Below, piece by piece: positions 1-9,308 of a stretch of DNA of 64,000 bases. The stretch lies in contig JODI01000058.1 of NCBI GenBank assembly GCA_000720805.1, forward strand, positions 5,499 to 69,498. Reading direction: 5' to 3'. The translations under genes and the position numbers were made by a program. Numbering within the stretch: position 1 is the stretch's first letter; each line of letters starts with the position of its first letter. The notes beneath the pieces were generated by a model that saw nothing but the letters and a program-made list of their open reading frames with translations, searched no databases and was not told the DNA's origin. This DNA comes from Streptomyces violaceoruber (GTDB lineage Bacteria; Actinomycetota; Actinomycetes; Streptomycetales; Streptomycetaceae).

Positions 1-1086
1 GAGGAGGTCCGGGTTCTCGTCGGCGATCCAGCCCCACTTCTGGGACGCGAACGTCGACGCCTTGATGGTGCGTCCGTCGACCGGCGGGACCAGGAAACCG
101 CTGCCCTCGGGGAGCGTGACGTCGGTGCGGCGGTAGGCGAGGGTGACCAGGGCCATGGAGGCGTACTCGATGGCGGTGAGCTCGGCGGCGGCCTGCGGGG
201 ACTCGGTGCGCAGCAGCGCCGCGGCGGCCGGAGCGGGAACGGCCACGACGACCGCGTCGGCGTGCAGGACCCGGTCGCCGGCCACCACCCGCCACCCGGA
301 CGGCTCGCGGCGCAGCTCCGTCACCGCCGACCCGGTCAGGATCTCGCCCCCGCGCTCCCGCACCGACTGGGCCACCGCGAGCGGCAGGCTGCCCACCCCG
401 CCCTCGATGCCCATGAACACCGGCCCGGTCTGCTGGTTGGCCGCCGCCTTCGCCTGGATCTCCCGCACCGCCTCCGTCAGGGAGTCGTGGGTCAGCGCTG
501 CCTGGTAGAGCTGCGGGACCGCCGAGCGCATCGAGATGCGGTACGCGTCGCCCGCGTAGACCCCGCCGAGCAGCGGCTCGACGAGGCGGTCGACGACCTC
601 GCGGCCGACGCGGTCCGCCACGTACTCCCCGACCGCCACGTCGTCGCCGACCTCCGTGCGGGGCAGGTCGGCGTCGCGTTCGACACGGGCGAGGCCCTCC
701 TCGGACAGCACGCCGGCCAGGGCGGCGGCGGTGCCGGGGACGCCCATCACATGGCCCTTGGGCATGGGGCGCAGGGCACCGCGGGTCCACAGGGAGGCGC
801 TTGCGGTGGCGGGCGGCTGGAGACGGCCGGTCAGGCCGACCTCGCGGGCGAGGGCGACGGCCTCGGGCCGGCGGGCGAGCATCGACTCGGCGCCGAAGTC
901 GACGCGCGCGCCCGCGATCTCGCCGGGCAGCAGCTTGCCGCCGACGCGGTCCGAGGCCTCCAGCACGGTCACGCCCACCCCGCGTCGCAGCAGCCGGTGC
1001 GCGGCGGCCAGTCCCGCGATGCCGGCTCCGACGACCACGACCCGATCCGCGGAGGGCCTGGCCCGTCCCGCACCCGTTGCGCTCAT
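1..1086 (-). CDS. hemG: Protoporphyrinogen oxidase, C-terminus cut by the window edge
   Basis: FAD-dependent oxidation of protoporphyrinogen to protoporphyrin, the penultimate step of haem synthesis. The ATG at 1086-1084 opens a frame that runs off the left edge (about 361 residues visible of a usual ~480). The N-terminus carries a dinucleotide-binding signature (VVVGAGIAGLAAAHRLL, from about residue 18) followed by an acidic residue and the conserved GGKL segment. The middle part reads as the HemY-type amine-oxidase fold (MGIEGGVGSLP). It lies about 4 kb from hemE, as in other Streptomyces, and is divergent from the lipoprotein gene at 1266. The hemG/hemY naming is a matter of convention; the family call is firm. 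Confidence 0.9.
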   Translation of the reverse strand, partial: MSATGAGRARPSADRVVVVGAGIAGLAAAHRLLRRGVGVTVLEASDRVGGKLLPGEIAGARVDFGAESMLARRPEAVALAREVGLTGRLQPPATASASLWTRGALRPMPKGHVMGVPGTAAALAGVLSEEGLARVERDADLPRTEVGDDVAVGEYVADRVGREVVDRLVEPLLGGVYAGDAYRISMRSAVPQLYQAALTHDSLTEAVREIQAKAAANQQTGPVFMGIEGGVGSLPLAVAQSVRERGGEILTGSAVTELRREPSGWRVVAGDRVLHADAVVVAVPAPAAAALLRTESPQAAAELTAIEYASMALVTLAYRRTDVTLPEGSGFLVPPVDGRTIKASTFASQKWGWIADENPDLL

Positions 1087-1212
1087 GACCCCACCCTCTC
1101 AGACCCCACTGACACTCCCGCCGCAGCCCCGGTGTCCTTCACGAGTCCTGACCGTGACCGCATCGGGACCACGGCACCCCAACGTTTCGTCCCGGTCCGG
1201 CGTCGAAGGAGC

Positions 1213-1247
1213 GTCAGCCGTCAGCCGTCAGCCGTCAGCCGTCACGA
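1213..1247. repeat. Heptamer tandem repeat, GTCAGCC x4 plus a partial copy
   Basis: Four exact head-to-tail copies of GTCAGCC occupy 1213-1240, followed by a degenerate fifth (GTCACGA). The array lies in the hemG/lipoprotein divergent promoter region, 19 bases before the lipoprotein start codon, so copy-number change would alter that leader. Confidence 0.9.
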
Positions 1248-1265
1248 CCCTCGGGGGTAGCCCAC

Positions 1266-2261
1266 ATGCGCGCACGACGTTCCGTACGACCCGTCCAGGC
1301 CCTGGCCGGACTGCTGCTGGCCGCGGCCCTCGCGCTGACCGGGTGCAGCGACGCCGGCGATTCCGGTGCCGGCGCGACGTCCGACAAGGCCGCCGCGCAG
1401 AGCGACGCGAAGGGGGTCGCGCCCGGCAGCGCGGCGGACAGCGGCGACGGCTCGGGGGCGGGCGGTGCCGAGGCGACCGCGCCGCCCAAGGTGACCGCGA
1501 GCCACATCATCCGCACGGCGTCCCTGACCGTGCAGGTCAAGGACGTCCCGAAGGCCCTGGACCAGGCCCGCTCCACCACCGAGAACGCGGGCGGCTACAT
1601 CGGCGACGAGTCCACCACCCGGGACGGGGAAGGCCGCGAGCGCACCCGGGTGGTGCTGCGGGTCCCCGTCGACCGGTACGACGCGGTCCTGGCCGACCTC
1701 CAGGGCGCGGGCAAGCTCCTCGAACGCACGGCGAAGGCGCAGGACGTCACCGACCAGGTCGTCGACGTGGACAGCCGCATCACGTCGCAGCGCGCCAGCG
1801 TGGCCCGGGTGCGGGAGCTGATGGACCGGGCGACCAAGCTCAGCGACGTGGTGACGCTGGAGGGCGAGCTGAGCCGGCGCGAGTCCGACCTGGAGGCGCT
1901 GCTGGCTCAGCAGGCGTCCCTGAAGGACCGCACCAGCCTGGCCACCATCACCCTGTCCCTGGCCGAGACACCGGTGAAGAAGGCCGCGAAGGAGGACGAC
2001 GACCCCGGGTTCGTGGACGCGCTGGCGGGCGGCTGGGACGCCTTCGTGACGATGCTGCGCTGGCTCGCCGTCGCCATCGGGGCCGTGCTGCCGTTCGTGG
2101 CGGTGGCCGCGCTGATCGTCCTGGTGTGGCTGCGGGTCGTCCGGCCCCGCCTGCCGCGCGGGACGGCGCACGCGCCCGCGACGACCGCCCTGGGCCCGCT
2201 GCCGACGGCCCGGCCCGCCCCCGAGCCCACCCGCCCGCAGGAGGGCGGCGACCGGAACTGA
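1266..2261 (+). CDS. DUF4349 lipoprotein
   Basis: 331 residues. It has a lipoprotein signal peptide with lipobox LTGC, lipidated Cys at residue 27, then a Gly/Ala/Ser-rich linker. Residues ~80-260 match the DUF4349 pattern: a VTASHIIRTASLTVQV strand followed by helical, coiled-coil-like sequence rich in Ser/Arg/Glu. One membrane segment at ~265-290 (AIGAVLPFVAVAALIVLVW) precedes a short Pro/Arg-rich cytoplasmic tail. The protein is thus anchored both by lipid and by a C-terminal helix, with its bulk outside the cell. Function is unknown for the family. The ATG has only a weak G-rich ribosome site. Confidence 0.85.
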   Translation: MRARRSVRPVQALAGLLLAAALALTGCSDAGDSGAGATSDKAAAQSDAKGVAPGSAADSGDGSGAGGAEATAPPKVTASHIIRTASLTVQVKDVPKALDQARSTTENAGGYIGDESTTRDGEGRERTRVVLRVPVDRYDAVLADLQGAGKLLERTAKAQDVTDQVVDVDSRITSQRASVARVRELMDRATKLSDVVTLEGELSRRESDLEALLAQQASLKDRTSLATITLSLAETPVKKAAKEDDDPGFVDALAGGWDAFVTMLRWLAVAIGAVLPFVAVAALIVLVWLRVVRPRLPRGTAHAPATTALGPLPTARPAPEPTRPQEGGDRN

Positions 2262-2315
2262 GCCGCCGGAAGGGAGCGGCGGGACTGAAATGCCCTGACC
2301 CTCCGGCGTGTTCGC

Positions 2316-3746
2316 ATGAGCATGAGCCGTACGAGGAGTGGGCCGGAAAGTGAGTCGGCGAGTGGGTCGGAGCAGGGGCGGGAGCGTCTGGTCGTGGTCG
2401 GGGCCGACGCCGCGGGAATGTCCGCGGCGTCCCAGGCGCGCCGCCTCAAGGGCCCCGAGGAACTGGAGATCGTGGCGTTCGAGCGGGGCCACTTCACCTC
2501 CTACTCGGCGTGCGGCATCCCGTACTGGGTCGGCGGTGACGTCGCGGAGCGGGACCAGTTGATCGCCCGTACGCCCGAGGAGCACCGGGCCCGCGACATC
2601 GACCTGCGCATGCGCACCGAGGTCACGAAGATCGACGTGGCCGGCGGCCGGGTGCGCGCGCGTGACGTCGATTCCGGGGCCGAGTCCTGGACCTCGTACG
2701 ACAAGCTCGTCATCGCCACCGGCGCCCGCCCCATCCAGCCGGACCTGCCCGGGATCGACGCGCCCGGTGTCCACGGCGTGCAGACCCTCGACGACGGTCA
2801 GGCGCTCCTCGACACGCTGGCACGCACGCGTGGCCGCCGCGCGGTCGTCGTCGGGGCCGGCTACATCGGCGTCGAGATGGCCGAGGCGCTCATCAACCGC
2901 GGCTACCGGGTGACGGTCGTCAACCGGGGCAAGGAGCCGATGTCCACACTCGACCCCGACATGGGCCGGCTGGTGCACGAGGCGATGGAGGGCCTGGGCA
3001 TCACCATGGTCGACGACGCCGAGGTCACCAAGGTGCTCACGGGTGACGACGGCCGGGTGCGGGCGGTGGCCACTCAGGACGCCGAGTACCCGGCGGACGT
3101 GGTCGTGCTCGGCATCGGCGTACGCCCCGAGACGGCGCTCGCGCGGGCCGCGGGGCTGCCGCTCGGCGCCCACGGGGGCCTGCTGACCGACCTGGCGATG
3201 CGGGTGCGCGGCCAGGAGAACATCTGGGCCGGCGGCGACTGCGTGGAGGTCCTCGACCTGGTCTCCGGCCAGGAACGGCACATCCCCCTGGGCACGCACG
3301 CCAACAAGCACGGCCAGATCATCGGCACGAACGTCGGCGGCGGCTACGCCACGTTCCCGGGCGTGGTCGGCACGGCGGTCAGCAAGGTGTGCGATCTGGA
3401 GATCGCGCGCACGGGACTGCGCGAGAAGGACGCGCGTCGGGCCGGCCTGCGGTTCGAAACGGTCACCGTGGAGTCCACGAGCCGCGCCGGCTATTACCCC
3501 GGCGCCTCCCCCATGACCGTGAAAATGCTCGCCGAGCGCCGCACGGGACGGCTGCTCGGCGTGCAGATCGTGGGCAGGGAGGGCGCGGCCAAGCGGGTCG
3601 ACATCGCCGCGGTGGCCCTCACGGCCGGCATGACGGTGGAACAGATGACGGCCCTGGACCTGGGCTACGCGCCCCCGTTCTCCCCCGTCTGGGACCCGGT
3701 GCTGGTAGCCGCGAGAAAGGCCGCCGCGAAGGTGCGTGCCTTCTGA
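2316..3746 (+). CDS. FAD/NAD-linked disulfide oxidoreductase, CoA-disulfide-reductase-like
   Basis: 476 residues, the usual length for single-cysteine class members (CoA disulfide reductase, NADH oxidase, Npx). FAD motif GADAAGMSAA lies near residue 29. The active-site-type Cys66 sits in SYSACGIPYW, with Ser rather than a second Cys four positions before it. A second nucleotide motif (VVVGAGYIGVEMAEAL) lies near 185, and GGDCVEV binds the FAD tail near 305. The C-terminal dimerisation domain ends in YAPPFSPVWDPV, typical of CoA-disulfide reductases. Whether the substrate is CoA disulfide, oxygen or peroxide cannot be read from sequence. Start could also be the ATG at 2322. Confidence 0.85.
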   Translation: MSMSRTRSGPESESASGSEQGRERLVVVGADAAGMSAASQARRLKGPEELEIVAFERGHFTSYSACGIPYWVGGDVAERDQLIARTPEEHRARDIDLRMRTEVTKIDVAGGRVRARDVDSGAESWTSYDKLVIATGARPIQPDLPGIDAPGVHGVQTLDDGQALLDTLARTRGRRAVVVGAGYIGVEMAEALINRGYRVTVVNRGKEPMSTLDPDMGRLVHEAMEGLGITMVDDAEVTKVLTGDDGRVRAVATQDAEYPADVVVLGIGVRPETALARAAGLPLGAHGGLLTDLAMRVRGQENIWAGGDCVEVLDLVSGQERHIPLGTHANKHGQIIGTNVGGGYATFPGVVGTAVSKVCDLEIARTGLREKDARRAGLRFETVTVESTSRAGYYPGASPMTVKMLAERRTGRLLGVQIVGREGAAKRVDIAAVALTAGMTVEQMTALDLGYAPPFSPVWDPVLVAARKAAAKVRAF

Positions 3747-3779
3747 GAGCGCCGCGGGACGACGAACCCGGGCGCCCGG

Positions 3780-4112
3780 CTACGCCGTCCCGTTGATCCG
3801 CTCGATGGCCTGCCGAGCCTGGTCCGCCGGAGGCCGGGGCGGCAACGAGGACACCGACGCGCTGCTCGTCATGGGCGTCGGCGCCGCCGCCGGCTGCTCC
3901 CCCGCCGGCCTCGCGTGCGCGGCGGACCGCGTGGAGCGCAGCCGGTTGCTCACCGCCTCGTCCAGCGTCACCGGCCGCTGCATCTGCGCGGCCATCCGCC
4001 CGGCCTCCTGGCCCAGCCGGGCCACGTCCTCCCAGGGCAGTCGCACCACCAGGGAGATTTCCGCTTCCCCGTCGGGCAGGGCGTGCATCGCAGGAGTAAC
4101 TCGGTCGTTCAT
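3780..4112 (-). CDS. Conserved hypothetical protein, 110 aa
   Basis: Start chosen at ATG 4112 because GAGGAA lies about six bases upstream; the frame stays open further upstream but without a ribosome site. The protein opens MNDRVTPAMHALPDGEAEIS and then has a predicted helical region with alternating hydrophobic and acidic residues. The C-terminal third is Pro/Ala/Ser-rich. There are no membrane segments or signal peptide, and I recognise no family. It is convergent with the flavoprotein gene, with about 33 bases between them. Confidence 0.6.
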   Translation of the reverse strand: MNDRVTPAMHALPDGEAEISLVVRLPWEDVARLGQEAGRMAAQMQRPVTLDEAVSNRLRSTRSAAHARPAGEQPAAAPTPMTSSASVSSLPPRPPADQARQAIERINGTA

Positions 4113-4237
4113 CGCCTGTTCCTCACGTCGTCCCCGCGACGCACCTTCCCCGTGCCGCGGGCGGTTGAGGAGACATACGCAGGCGCGGACGGCGGCGTTC
4201 ACCGATTCGCCGCCCGCATCGGGGGCACTACTTCCTT

Positions 4238-5062
4238 GTGGTCATCCCCGTCCATGACGTGAACCCGGTGCGCCGCACCCCCGTGGTGACGTACGCGCTG
4301 ATCGCCGCCAACGTCCTCGTGTTCCTCTTCACGCCCGGCCTGGCCGGTTCCGTGACCGGGGACAGCAGCCTGTCCCAGTTGTGCCACCTCCAGGCGTTCC
4401 TGGACCACTACGCGGCCGTGCCACAGGAGTTGATCCACCATCAGATGCCGCGGCTGGTCCCGACGGGCGACGTCGGCGTGGGCGCCCGGGGCGCGGGCTG
4501 CGTGGTCGGACCGCCGGGCTACGACAAGTCCCCACCGCTGTCCGTGTTCACCGCGATGTTCCTGCACGGCGGCTGGCTGCACCTGCTGGGGAACATGCTG
4601 TTCCTGCTGATCTTCGGGAACAACATCGAGGACCGCATGGGGCACGTGCGGTTCGCGCTGTTCTACGTCGCCTGCGGCTACGCGGCCTCGTACGGCTTCG
4701 CGCTCCTCAACGCCGACTCCTCGGACCCGCTGATCGGCGCGTCGGGGGCGATCGCGGGTGTCCTGGGCGCCTATCTGGTGCTGTATCCGAAGGCCAGGGT
4801 GTGGGTGCTGGTGCCGTTCCTGGTCTTCCTGCCGCTGAGGCTGCCGGCCTGGCTGGTGCTGGGCTTCTGGTTCGGGCTCCAGGCGGTGTACTCGTCCGGC
4901 GAGGGCGTCTCCGCCGCCGGCACGGTGGCGTACGCGGCGCATGTCGTCGGCTTCGTCGCGGGGATGCTGCTGGCCTGGCCGCTCAAACCGGGCACGCCCC
5001 CGCCGCCGGAGCCGCGCGGCCTGCTGTTCGGCAGGCGGGCGAGGCCCCGGCACACGTGGTGA
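4238..5062 (+). CDS. Rhomboid family intramembrane serine protease
   Basis: 274 residues with about six hydrophobic segments. The catalytic Ser169 is in GASGAIAG and the catalytic His235 in AYAAHVVGF, the Ser-His dyad of active rhomboids. The conserved HxxxN-type element (LHLLGNMLFL) in the second transmembrane region supplies the oxyanion Asn. The long extracytoplasmic loop between the first two helices is usual for bacterial members. Expected to cleave transmembrane substrates in the plasma membrane; the substrate is unknown. Convergent with hemE, ending one base before its stop. Confidence 0.92.
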   Translation: MVIPVHDVNPVRRTPVVTYALIAANVLVFLFTPGLAGSVTGDSSLSQLCHLQAFLDHYAAVPQELIHHQMPRLVPTGDVGVGARGAGCVVGPPGYDKSPPLSVFTAMFLHGGWLHLLGNMLFLLIFGNNIEDRMGHVRFALFYVACGYAASYGFALLNADSSDPLIGASGAIAGVLGAYLVLYPKARVWVLVPFLVFLPLRLPAWLVLGFWFGLQAVYSSGEGVSAAGTVAYAAHVVGFVAGMLLAWPLKPGTPPPPEPRGLLFGRRARPRHTW

Positions 5063-5063
5063 G

Positions 5064-6155
5064 TCAGCGGGCGGTGCGCTCGTGGACGTACTCGACGAGG
5101 CGGGTCAGCGCGTCCGGGTCGGTGGACGGCATGACGCCGTGGCCGAGGTTGAAGACGTGGCCCTCCAGGCCCCTCGCCGTGTCGAGGACCTCGCGGGTCT
5201 TGGCCTCGACGGCCTCCGTGCCGGCGAACAGGACCGTCGGGTCCAGGTTGCCCTGGAGCGCCTTGCCGGGGCCGACGCGGCGGGCGGCCTCGTCGAGCGG
5301 GACGCGCCAGTCGACGCCGACGACGTCCGCGCCGGCCTCGCCCATCAGCTTCAGCAGTTCACCGGTGCCGACGCCGAAGTGGATGCGCGGGACGCCGTAC
5401 GGCTCCACCGCGCGGAACACCTTCGCCGAGGCGGGCAGCACCGAGCGGCGGTAGTCGGCCGGGGCGAGCGCGCCGGCCCACGAGTCGAAGAGCTGGACAG
5501 CGCTCGCGCCCGCCTCGATCTGGACCTTCAGGAAGGCGGCCGTGATCTCCGCGAGCCGGTCGAGCAGGTCGGCCCACAGTTCGGGGTCGCCGTACATCAT
5601 CGCCTTGGCGTTCTCGTACGTGCGCGACGGGCCGCCCTCGACGAGATAGCTCGCGAGGGTGAACGGGGCGCCGGCGAAACCGATGAGGGGGGTTGACCCG
5701 AGCTCGGCGGTCAGCAGGCCGATGGCCTCGGTGACGTAGGAGACGTCCTCGGGGGTGAGGTCCCGGAGCTGGGCGAGGTCCGCGCGGGTGCGGATCGGGT
5801 GCGCGACGACCGGGCCGACGCCGGGCTTGATGTCGAGGTCGACGCCGATGGCCTTGAGCGGGACGACGATGTCGCTGAAGTAGATCGCCGCGTCCACGCC
5901 GTGCCGACGCACCGGCTGCAGCGTGATCTCGGTGACCAGATCGGGCCGCATGCAGGAGTCGAGCATCCCGATGCCCTCGCGGACCTTGCGGTACTCCGGC
6001 AGCGAGCGCCCGGCCTGTCGCATGAACCACACGGGCGTGTGCGGCACGGGCTCGCGGCGGCAGGCCCTGAGGAAGGCGGAATCCCTGACTGCGTCGGACG
6101 CGGCGGCCGGCGGCTGCGTCGACCGCGGGCTGGCGGGGCTCTCGTTGGCACTCAC
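5064..6155 (-). CDS. hemE: Uroporphyrinogen III decarboxylase
   Basis: Decarboxylates the four acetate side chains of uroporphyrinogen III to coproporphyrinogen III in haem synthesis. 363 residues from GTG 6155, the usual length. The N-terminal family motif [14 protein letters not shown] is intact, with the arginines that hold the substrate carboxylates. [16 protein letters not shown] is the second signature, and the C-terminus has [13 protein letters not shown]. The frame remains open upstream to 6830, but that stretch lies over the DUF3000 gene on the other strand and has no family signal. Neighbour of DUF3000 in divergent orientation. Confidence 0.96.
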   Translation of the reverse strand: MSANESPASPRSTQPPAAASDAVRDSAFLRACRREPVPHTPVWFMRQAGRSLPEYRKVREGIGMLDSCMRPDLVTEITLQPVRRHGVDAAIYFSDIVVPLKAIGVDLDIKPGVGPVVAHPIRTRADLAQLRDLTPEDVSYVTEAIGLLTAELGSTPLIGFAGAPFTLASYLVEGGPSRTYENAKAMMYGDPELWADLLDRLAEITAAFLKVQIEAGASAVQLFDSWAGALAPADYRRSVLPASAKVFRAVEPYGVPRIHFGVGTGELLKLMGEAGADVVGVDWRVPLDEAARRVGPGKALQGNLDPTVLFAGTEAVEAKTREVLDTARGLEGHVFNLGHGVMPSTDPDALTRLVEYVHERTAR

Positions 6156-6263
6156 GGGGCAAGTCTCGCACGGCCCCGGAGCCGGCCCCGACGGCAACCC
6201 CGACGCCCGGCAACAGGGTGTCTCTCCCTGCACGACGCGCCCGTTCCCCTTAATCTTCCCCGC

Positions 6264-6941
6264 ATGGCTGCGGCTCAGGGACGACTGTCGGACGGCGCTG
6301 GCGGAATGGACGAGGCGAAGGGCACCGAGGAGGGCAAAGGGCACGAGGACACGGCGGCTCCGCTGCCCTTCCGGGCGGCCGTGGAGGCGCTGAGAGCCGC
6401 GCGGCTGCGGCCGCAGGTCGAGGTGGAGCCGACCCGGGCACCACAGCGGCTCGCCCCGCACGCGTACGCGCTGGAGGCGACGGTAGTCGACGGCGACCAG
6501 GACCTCGCCGACGGCCGGCTGGTGCTGCTGCACGACCCGGACGGGCACGACGCCTGGCGGGGCACCTTCCGGCTGGTGACGCTGGTGCGTGCGGAGCTGG
6601 AGCCGGAGATGGCCGCCGATCCGCTGCTGCCCGACGTCTGCTGGTCCTGGCTCACCGGGGCGCTCTCCGCGCGCGGGCTGGCGTTCGGCGAGCCGAGCGG
6701 CACCGTCACGCGGGCCGGCTCCCACTACTTCGGAGGGCTGTCCGAACGCCCGGCGGCCTCGCAGATCGAGATCCGTGCCTCCTGGACGCCCCGGGAGGGC
6801 CGGGGCGGGGTACCGGACACCGCGGCGCACCTGGCCGCCTGGTGCGATCTGCTGGCCCAGGTCGCGGGTCTGCCGCCGGCCGGGCCGGGCGACGCGTCGG
6901 TGGTCACGCTGCCGCAGCGCCGGGGTCCGCAGTCACGCTGA
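6264..6941 (+). CDS. DUF3000 domain protein
   Basis: 225 residues from ATG 6264; a later ATG at 6306 is possible because the first 14 residues are low in conservation. The body matches the actinobacterial DUF3000 family: [21 protein letters not shown] at the start, [19 protein letters not shown] in the middle, and a C-terminal segment around [18 protein letters not shown]. Cytoplasmic, without membrane segments. The family has no known function but is habitually found between hemE and a response-regulator gene in Streptomyces, as here. Confidence 0.85.
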   Translation: MAAAQGRLSDGAGGMDEAKGTEEGKGHEDTAAPLPFRAAVEALRAARLRPQVEVEPTRAPQRLAPHAYALEATVVDGDQDLADGRLVLLHDPDGHDAWRGTFRLVTLVRAELEPEMAADPLLPDVCWSWLTGALSARGLAFGEPSGTVTRAGSHYFGGLSERPAASQIEIRASWTPREGRGGVPDTAAHLAAWCDLLAQVAGLPPAGPGDASVVTLPQRRGPQSR

Positions 6942-6986
6942 GTTCCGCGGAGGGGTGACGATCGACGGTTCCTTTGTCATCACTTT

Positions 6987-7018
6987 GTCGATACGGCCAC
7001 TTTCGGCCGCGTATCGAC
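6987..7018 (+). terminator. Hairpin after the DUF3000 gene
   Basis: GTCGATACG (6987-6995) pairs exactly with CGTATCGAC (7010-7018) around a short GGCC/GGCC-containing centre, 45 bases past the stop codon. No T-run follows, as is common in Streptomyces. Confidence 0.6.
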
Positions 7019-7172
7019 GCAGAGCGAAGCCGTTCGATCTTCGGGTGATCGACCGCGTGTCCGAATTGCACAGATTGTTACTCACTAGATCGTGATCATT
7101 CTCTAAAGGCGAACGGGTTTGGTGCCGAAGACGACTGTGACCCGCCCCCGTCCCCCACCCCCAGGAGGCCTG

Positions 7173-7835
7173 GTGTCCGTTCTCCTCGAGCAGCCCGCAA
7201 GCCTGGTCGCCTACCGCCCGAACAAGCCGACCGCCATGGTGGTCGTGGCCGACCCCCGCGTCCGCTCCACCGTCACCCGCCACCTGTGGGCGCTCGGTGT
7301 GCGCGACGTCATCGAGGCCTCGTCCGTCGCGGAGGCTCGTCCCCGCATCGGCAACCCCCGCGACATCTGCGTCGCCGAAGTCCACCTGCCCGACGGCTCC
7401 GGCCTGACCCTCCTTTCCGAGACCCGTGCCGCGGGCTGGCCCAACGGTCTGGCCCTGTCCGCCGCCGACGACATCGGCGCCGTACGCAACGCGCTGGCCG
7501 GCGGAGTCAAGGGCTATGTCGTCACCGGCACCCGCACCAACCTCGGGCTCCCCACCCGACCCGGCGCCGCCCCCATCGGCGCCGCCGCCGCCCGTATGCA
7601 CCGCCGCCCCCCGGGTGCCCCGAGCCACCCGGGCGGCTACCGAGAGCTCTCCGGCCGTGAGGTCGAGGTGCTGAGACTCGTCGCCGAAGGTCAGTCGAAC
7701 AAGGCGATCGGCGTCTCGATGGGCCTGTCCGCCCTGACCGTCAAGAGCCACCTCGCCCGCATCGCCCGCAAGCTCGGCACCGGCGACCGCGCCGGGATGG
7801 TCGCGGTGGCCCTGCGCACCGGGATCATCCACTGA
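7173..7835 (+). CDS. Atypical LuxR/NarL-type response regulator lacking the phospho-acceptor Asp
   Basis: 220 residues from GTG 7173, which has AGGAGG five bases upstream. The N-terminal half has a receiver-like fold (AMVVVADPRVRSTVTRHLW ... ICVAEVHLPDGSG ... GVKGYVVTG). The residue in the position of the phosphorylated Asp is Glu69, and only one of the two N-terminal acidic residues remains (VVVADP). The C-terminal LuxR helix-turn-helix is intact: LSGREVEVLRLVAEGQSNKAIG, then LSALTVKSHLARIARKLG. No histidine kinase gene is adjacent. It probably binds DNA without classical phosphorylation. Promoter and targets are not known. Confidence 0.85.
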   Translation: MSVLLEQPASLVAYRPNKPTAMVVVADPRVRSTVTRHLWALGVRDVIEASSVAEARPRIGNPRDICVAEVHLPDGSGLTLLSETRAAGWPNGLALSAADDIGAVRNALAGGVKGYVVTGTRTNLGLPTRPGAAPIGAAAARMHRRPPGAPSHPGGYRELSGREVEVLRLVAEGQSNKAIGVSMGLSALTVKSHLARIARKLGTGDRAGMVAVALRTGIIH

Positions 7836-7943
7836 CCGACACCCTTCACGGACGTGAACCGGCTCGGCCGCCGGCCCTCGTCCACCTGTCCCACCCGTCA
7901 TGAACCGGATCTTTCACCGAGCTGACTGGTTTACGACCCCCAG

Positions 7944-7977
7944 GCACCCGCCGACGGAACGTTCCGTCGGCGGGTGC
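7944..7977. terminator. 34-bp perfect palindrome between the regulator and RNase D genes
   Basis: GCACCCGCCGACGGAAC is followed directly by its exact reverse complement, giving 17 uninterrupted pairs. It lies 108 bases after the regulator stop and 27 bases before the RNase D start. As RNA it would fold into a very stable hairpin, so termination is the simplest reading. A protein-binding site is possible. Confidence 0.7.
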
Positions 7978-8003
7978 TGTCCATACACGGATACCCTTGA
8001 CAG

Positions 8004-9308
8004 GTGACCGACGCCCAAGACACCGCAGCAGACGTTTCACTGCGAACCACCGGAGGCGCCCCTCCGGACGACGGCGGATCTTCTGTGACGGGGGCGCCGA
8101 ACTCCGAGCCCGGCCCTGAACCGATCCCGTTGCTGGAGCCCCGCGAGGGCATTCCACCGGTGATCGCCGACGAGGACGCCCTCGCGGAGGTGATCGCCGC
8201 CTTCGCCGCCGGCTCCGGCCCTGTCGCCGTCGACGCCGAGCGCGCGTCCGGCTACCGCTACGGCCAGCGCGCCTATCTGGTCCAGCTGCGCCGCGAGGGC
8301 GCGGGGACCGCACTGATCGACCCCGTGGCCTGTCCCGACCTCTCGGGCCTCGGTGAGGCCCTGTCGGGTGTGGAGTGGGTGCTGCACGCCGCCACGCAGG
8401 ACCTGCCCTGTCTGCGCGAGATAGGCATGGTGCCGACGCGGTTGTTCGACACCGAGCTGGCCGGACGGCTCGCCGGGTTCCCGCGGGTCGGCCTCGGCGC
8501 GATGGTCGAGGGCGTGCTGGGCTTCGTCCTGGAGAAGGGCCACTCGGCCGTCGACTGGTCCACCCGCCCGCTGCCCGAGCCCTGGCTGCGCTACGCGGCC
8601 CTCGACGTGGAACTGCTCGTCGACCTGCGGGACGCGCTGGAGAAGGAGCTGGACCGGCAGGGCAAGCTGGAATGGGCCCAGCAGGAGTTCGACGCGATCG
8701 CCTCGGCGCCGCCGCCGGAGCCCCGCAAGGACCCCTGGCGGCGCACCTCCGGCATGCACAAGGTGCGCCGGCGCCGGCAGCTCGCGGTGGTGCGCGAGCT
8801 GTGGCAGACGCGGGACCGGATCGCCCAGCGACGGGACGTGTCGCCGGGCAAGGTGCTCTCGGACGCGGCGATCGTGGAGGCCGCGCTCTCCGTTCCGGCC
8901 AACGCGCACGCGCTGGCCGCGTTGAGCGGCTTCGGCCACCGGATGGGACGCCGGCAGCTGGAGCAGTGGCAGGCGGCCGTGGAGCGGGCGAAGGCGCTGG
9001 CCGACGCGCAGCTGCCGCAGCCCGGGCAGCCGGTGACGGGACCGCCGCCGCCGCGGGCCTGGGCCGACAAGGACCCCGCGGCCGCGGCCCGGCTGACCGC
9101 GGCGCGGGCGGCGGTTTCGGCACTGGCCGAGCAGCTGAACATGCCGCAGGAGAACCTCGTCGCGCCCGACACGGTACGGCGGGTCTGCTGGGAGCCGCCC
9201 ACCGCTGTCACCGCGGAGTCGGTCGGGGCCGCGCTGGCGGGGTACGGGGCCAGGCCCTGGCAGGTGGAGCAGGTGACGCCGGTTCTGGTGGCCGCGCTGT
9301 CCGCCTAG
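8004..9308 (+). CDS. rnd: Ribonuclease D (3'-5' exoribonuclease) with HRDC domain
   Basis: 434 residues from GTG 8004. The DEDD-type exonuclease domain (residues ~50-230) keeps its metal ligands: Asp and Glu in VAVDAERASGYRYGQRA, Asp in AATQDLPCL, and the YxxxD box in LRYAALDVELLVDL. An HRDC domain follows (WRRTSGMHKVRRRRQLAVV ... LPANAHALAALSGFGHRM-like region). The C-terminal ~110 residues form the usual actinobacterial helical extension. Expected to trim 3' ends of structured RNAs such as tRNA precursors. Its last codons overlap the convergent permease gene by four bases. Confidence 0.93.
   Translation: MTDAQDTAADVSLRTTGGAPPDDGGSSVTGAPNSEPGPEPIPLLEPREGIPPVIADEDALAEVIAAFAAGSGPVAVDAERASGYRYGQRAYLVQLRREGAGTALIDPVACPDLSGLGEALSGVEWVLHAATQDLPCLREIGMVPTRLFDTELAGRLAGFPRVGLGAMVEGVLGFVLEKGHSAVDWSTRPLPEPWLRYAALDVELLVDLRDALEKELDRQGKLEWAQQEFDAIASAPPPEPRKDPWRRTSGMHKVRRRRQLAVVRELWQTRDRIAQRRDVSPGKVLSDAAIVEAALSVPANAHALAALSGFGHRMGRRQLEQWQAAVERAKALADAQLPQPGQPVTGPPPPRAWADKDPAAAARLTAARAAVSALAEQLNMPQENLVAPDTVRRVCWEPPTAVTAESVGAALAGYGARPWQVEQVTPVLVAALSA

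Noticed and set aside
1242..3311. Long open frame on the minus strand across the DUF4349 and flavoprotein genes
   Set aside because: Arg/Gly/His-rich with no family motif; a by-product of high GC opposite two well-supported genes.
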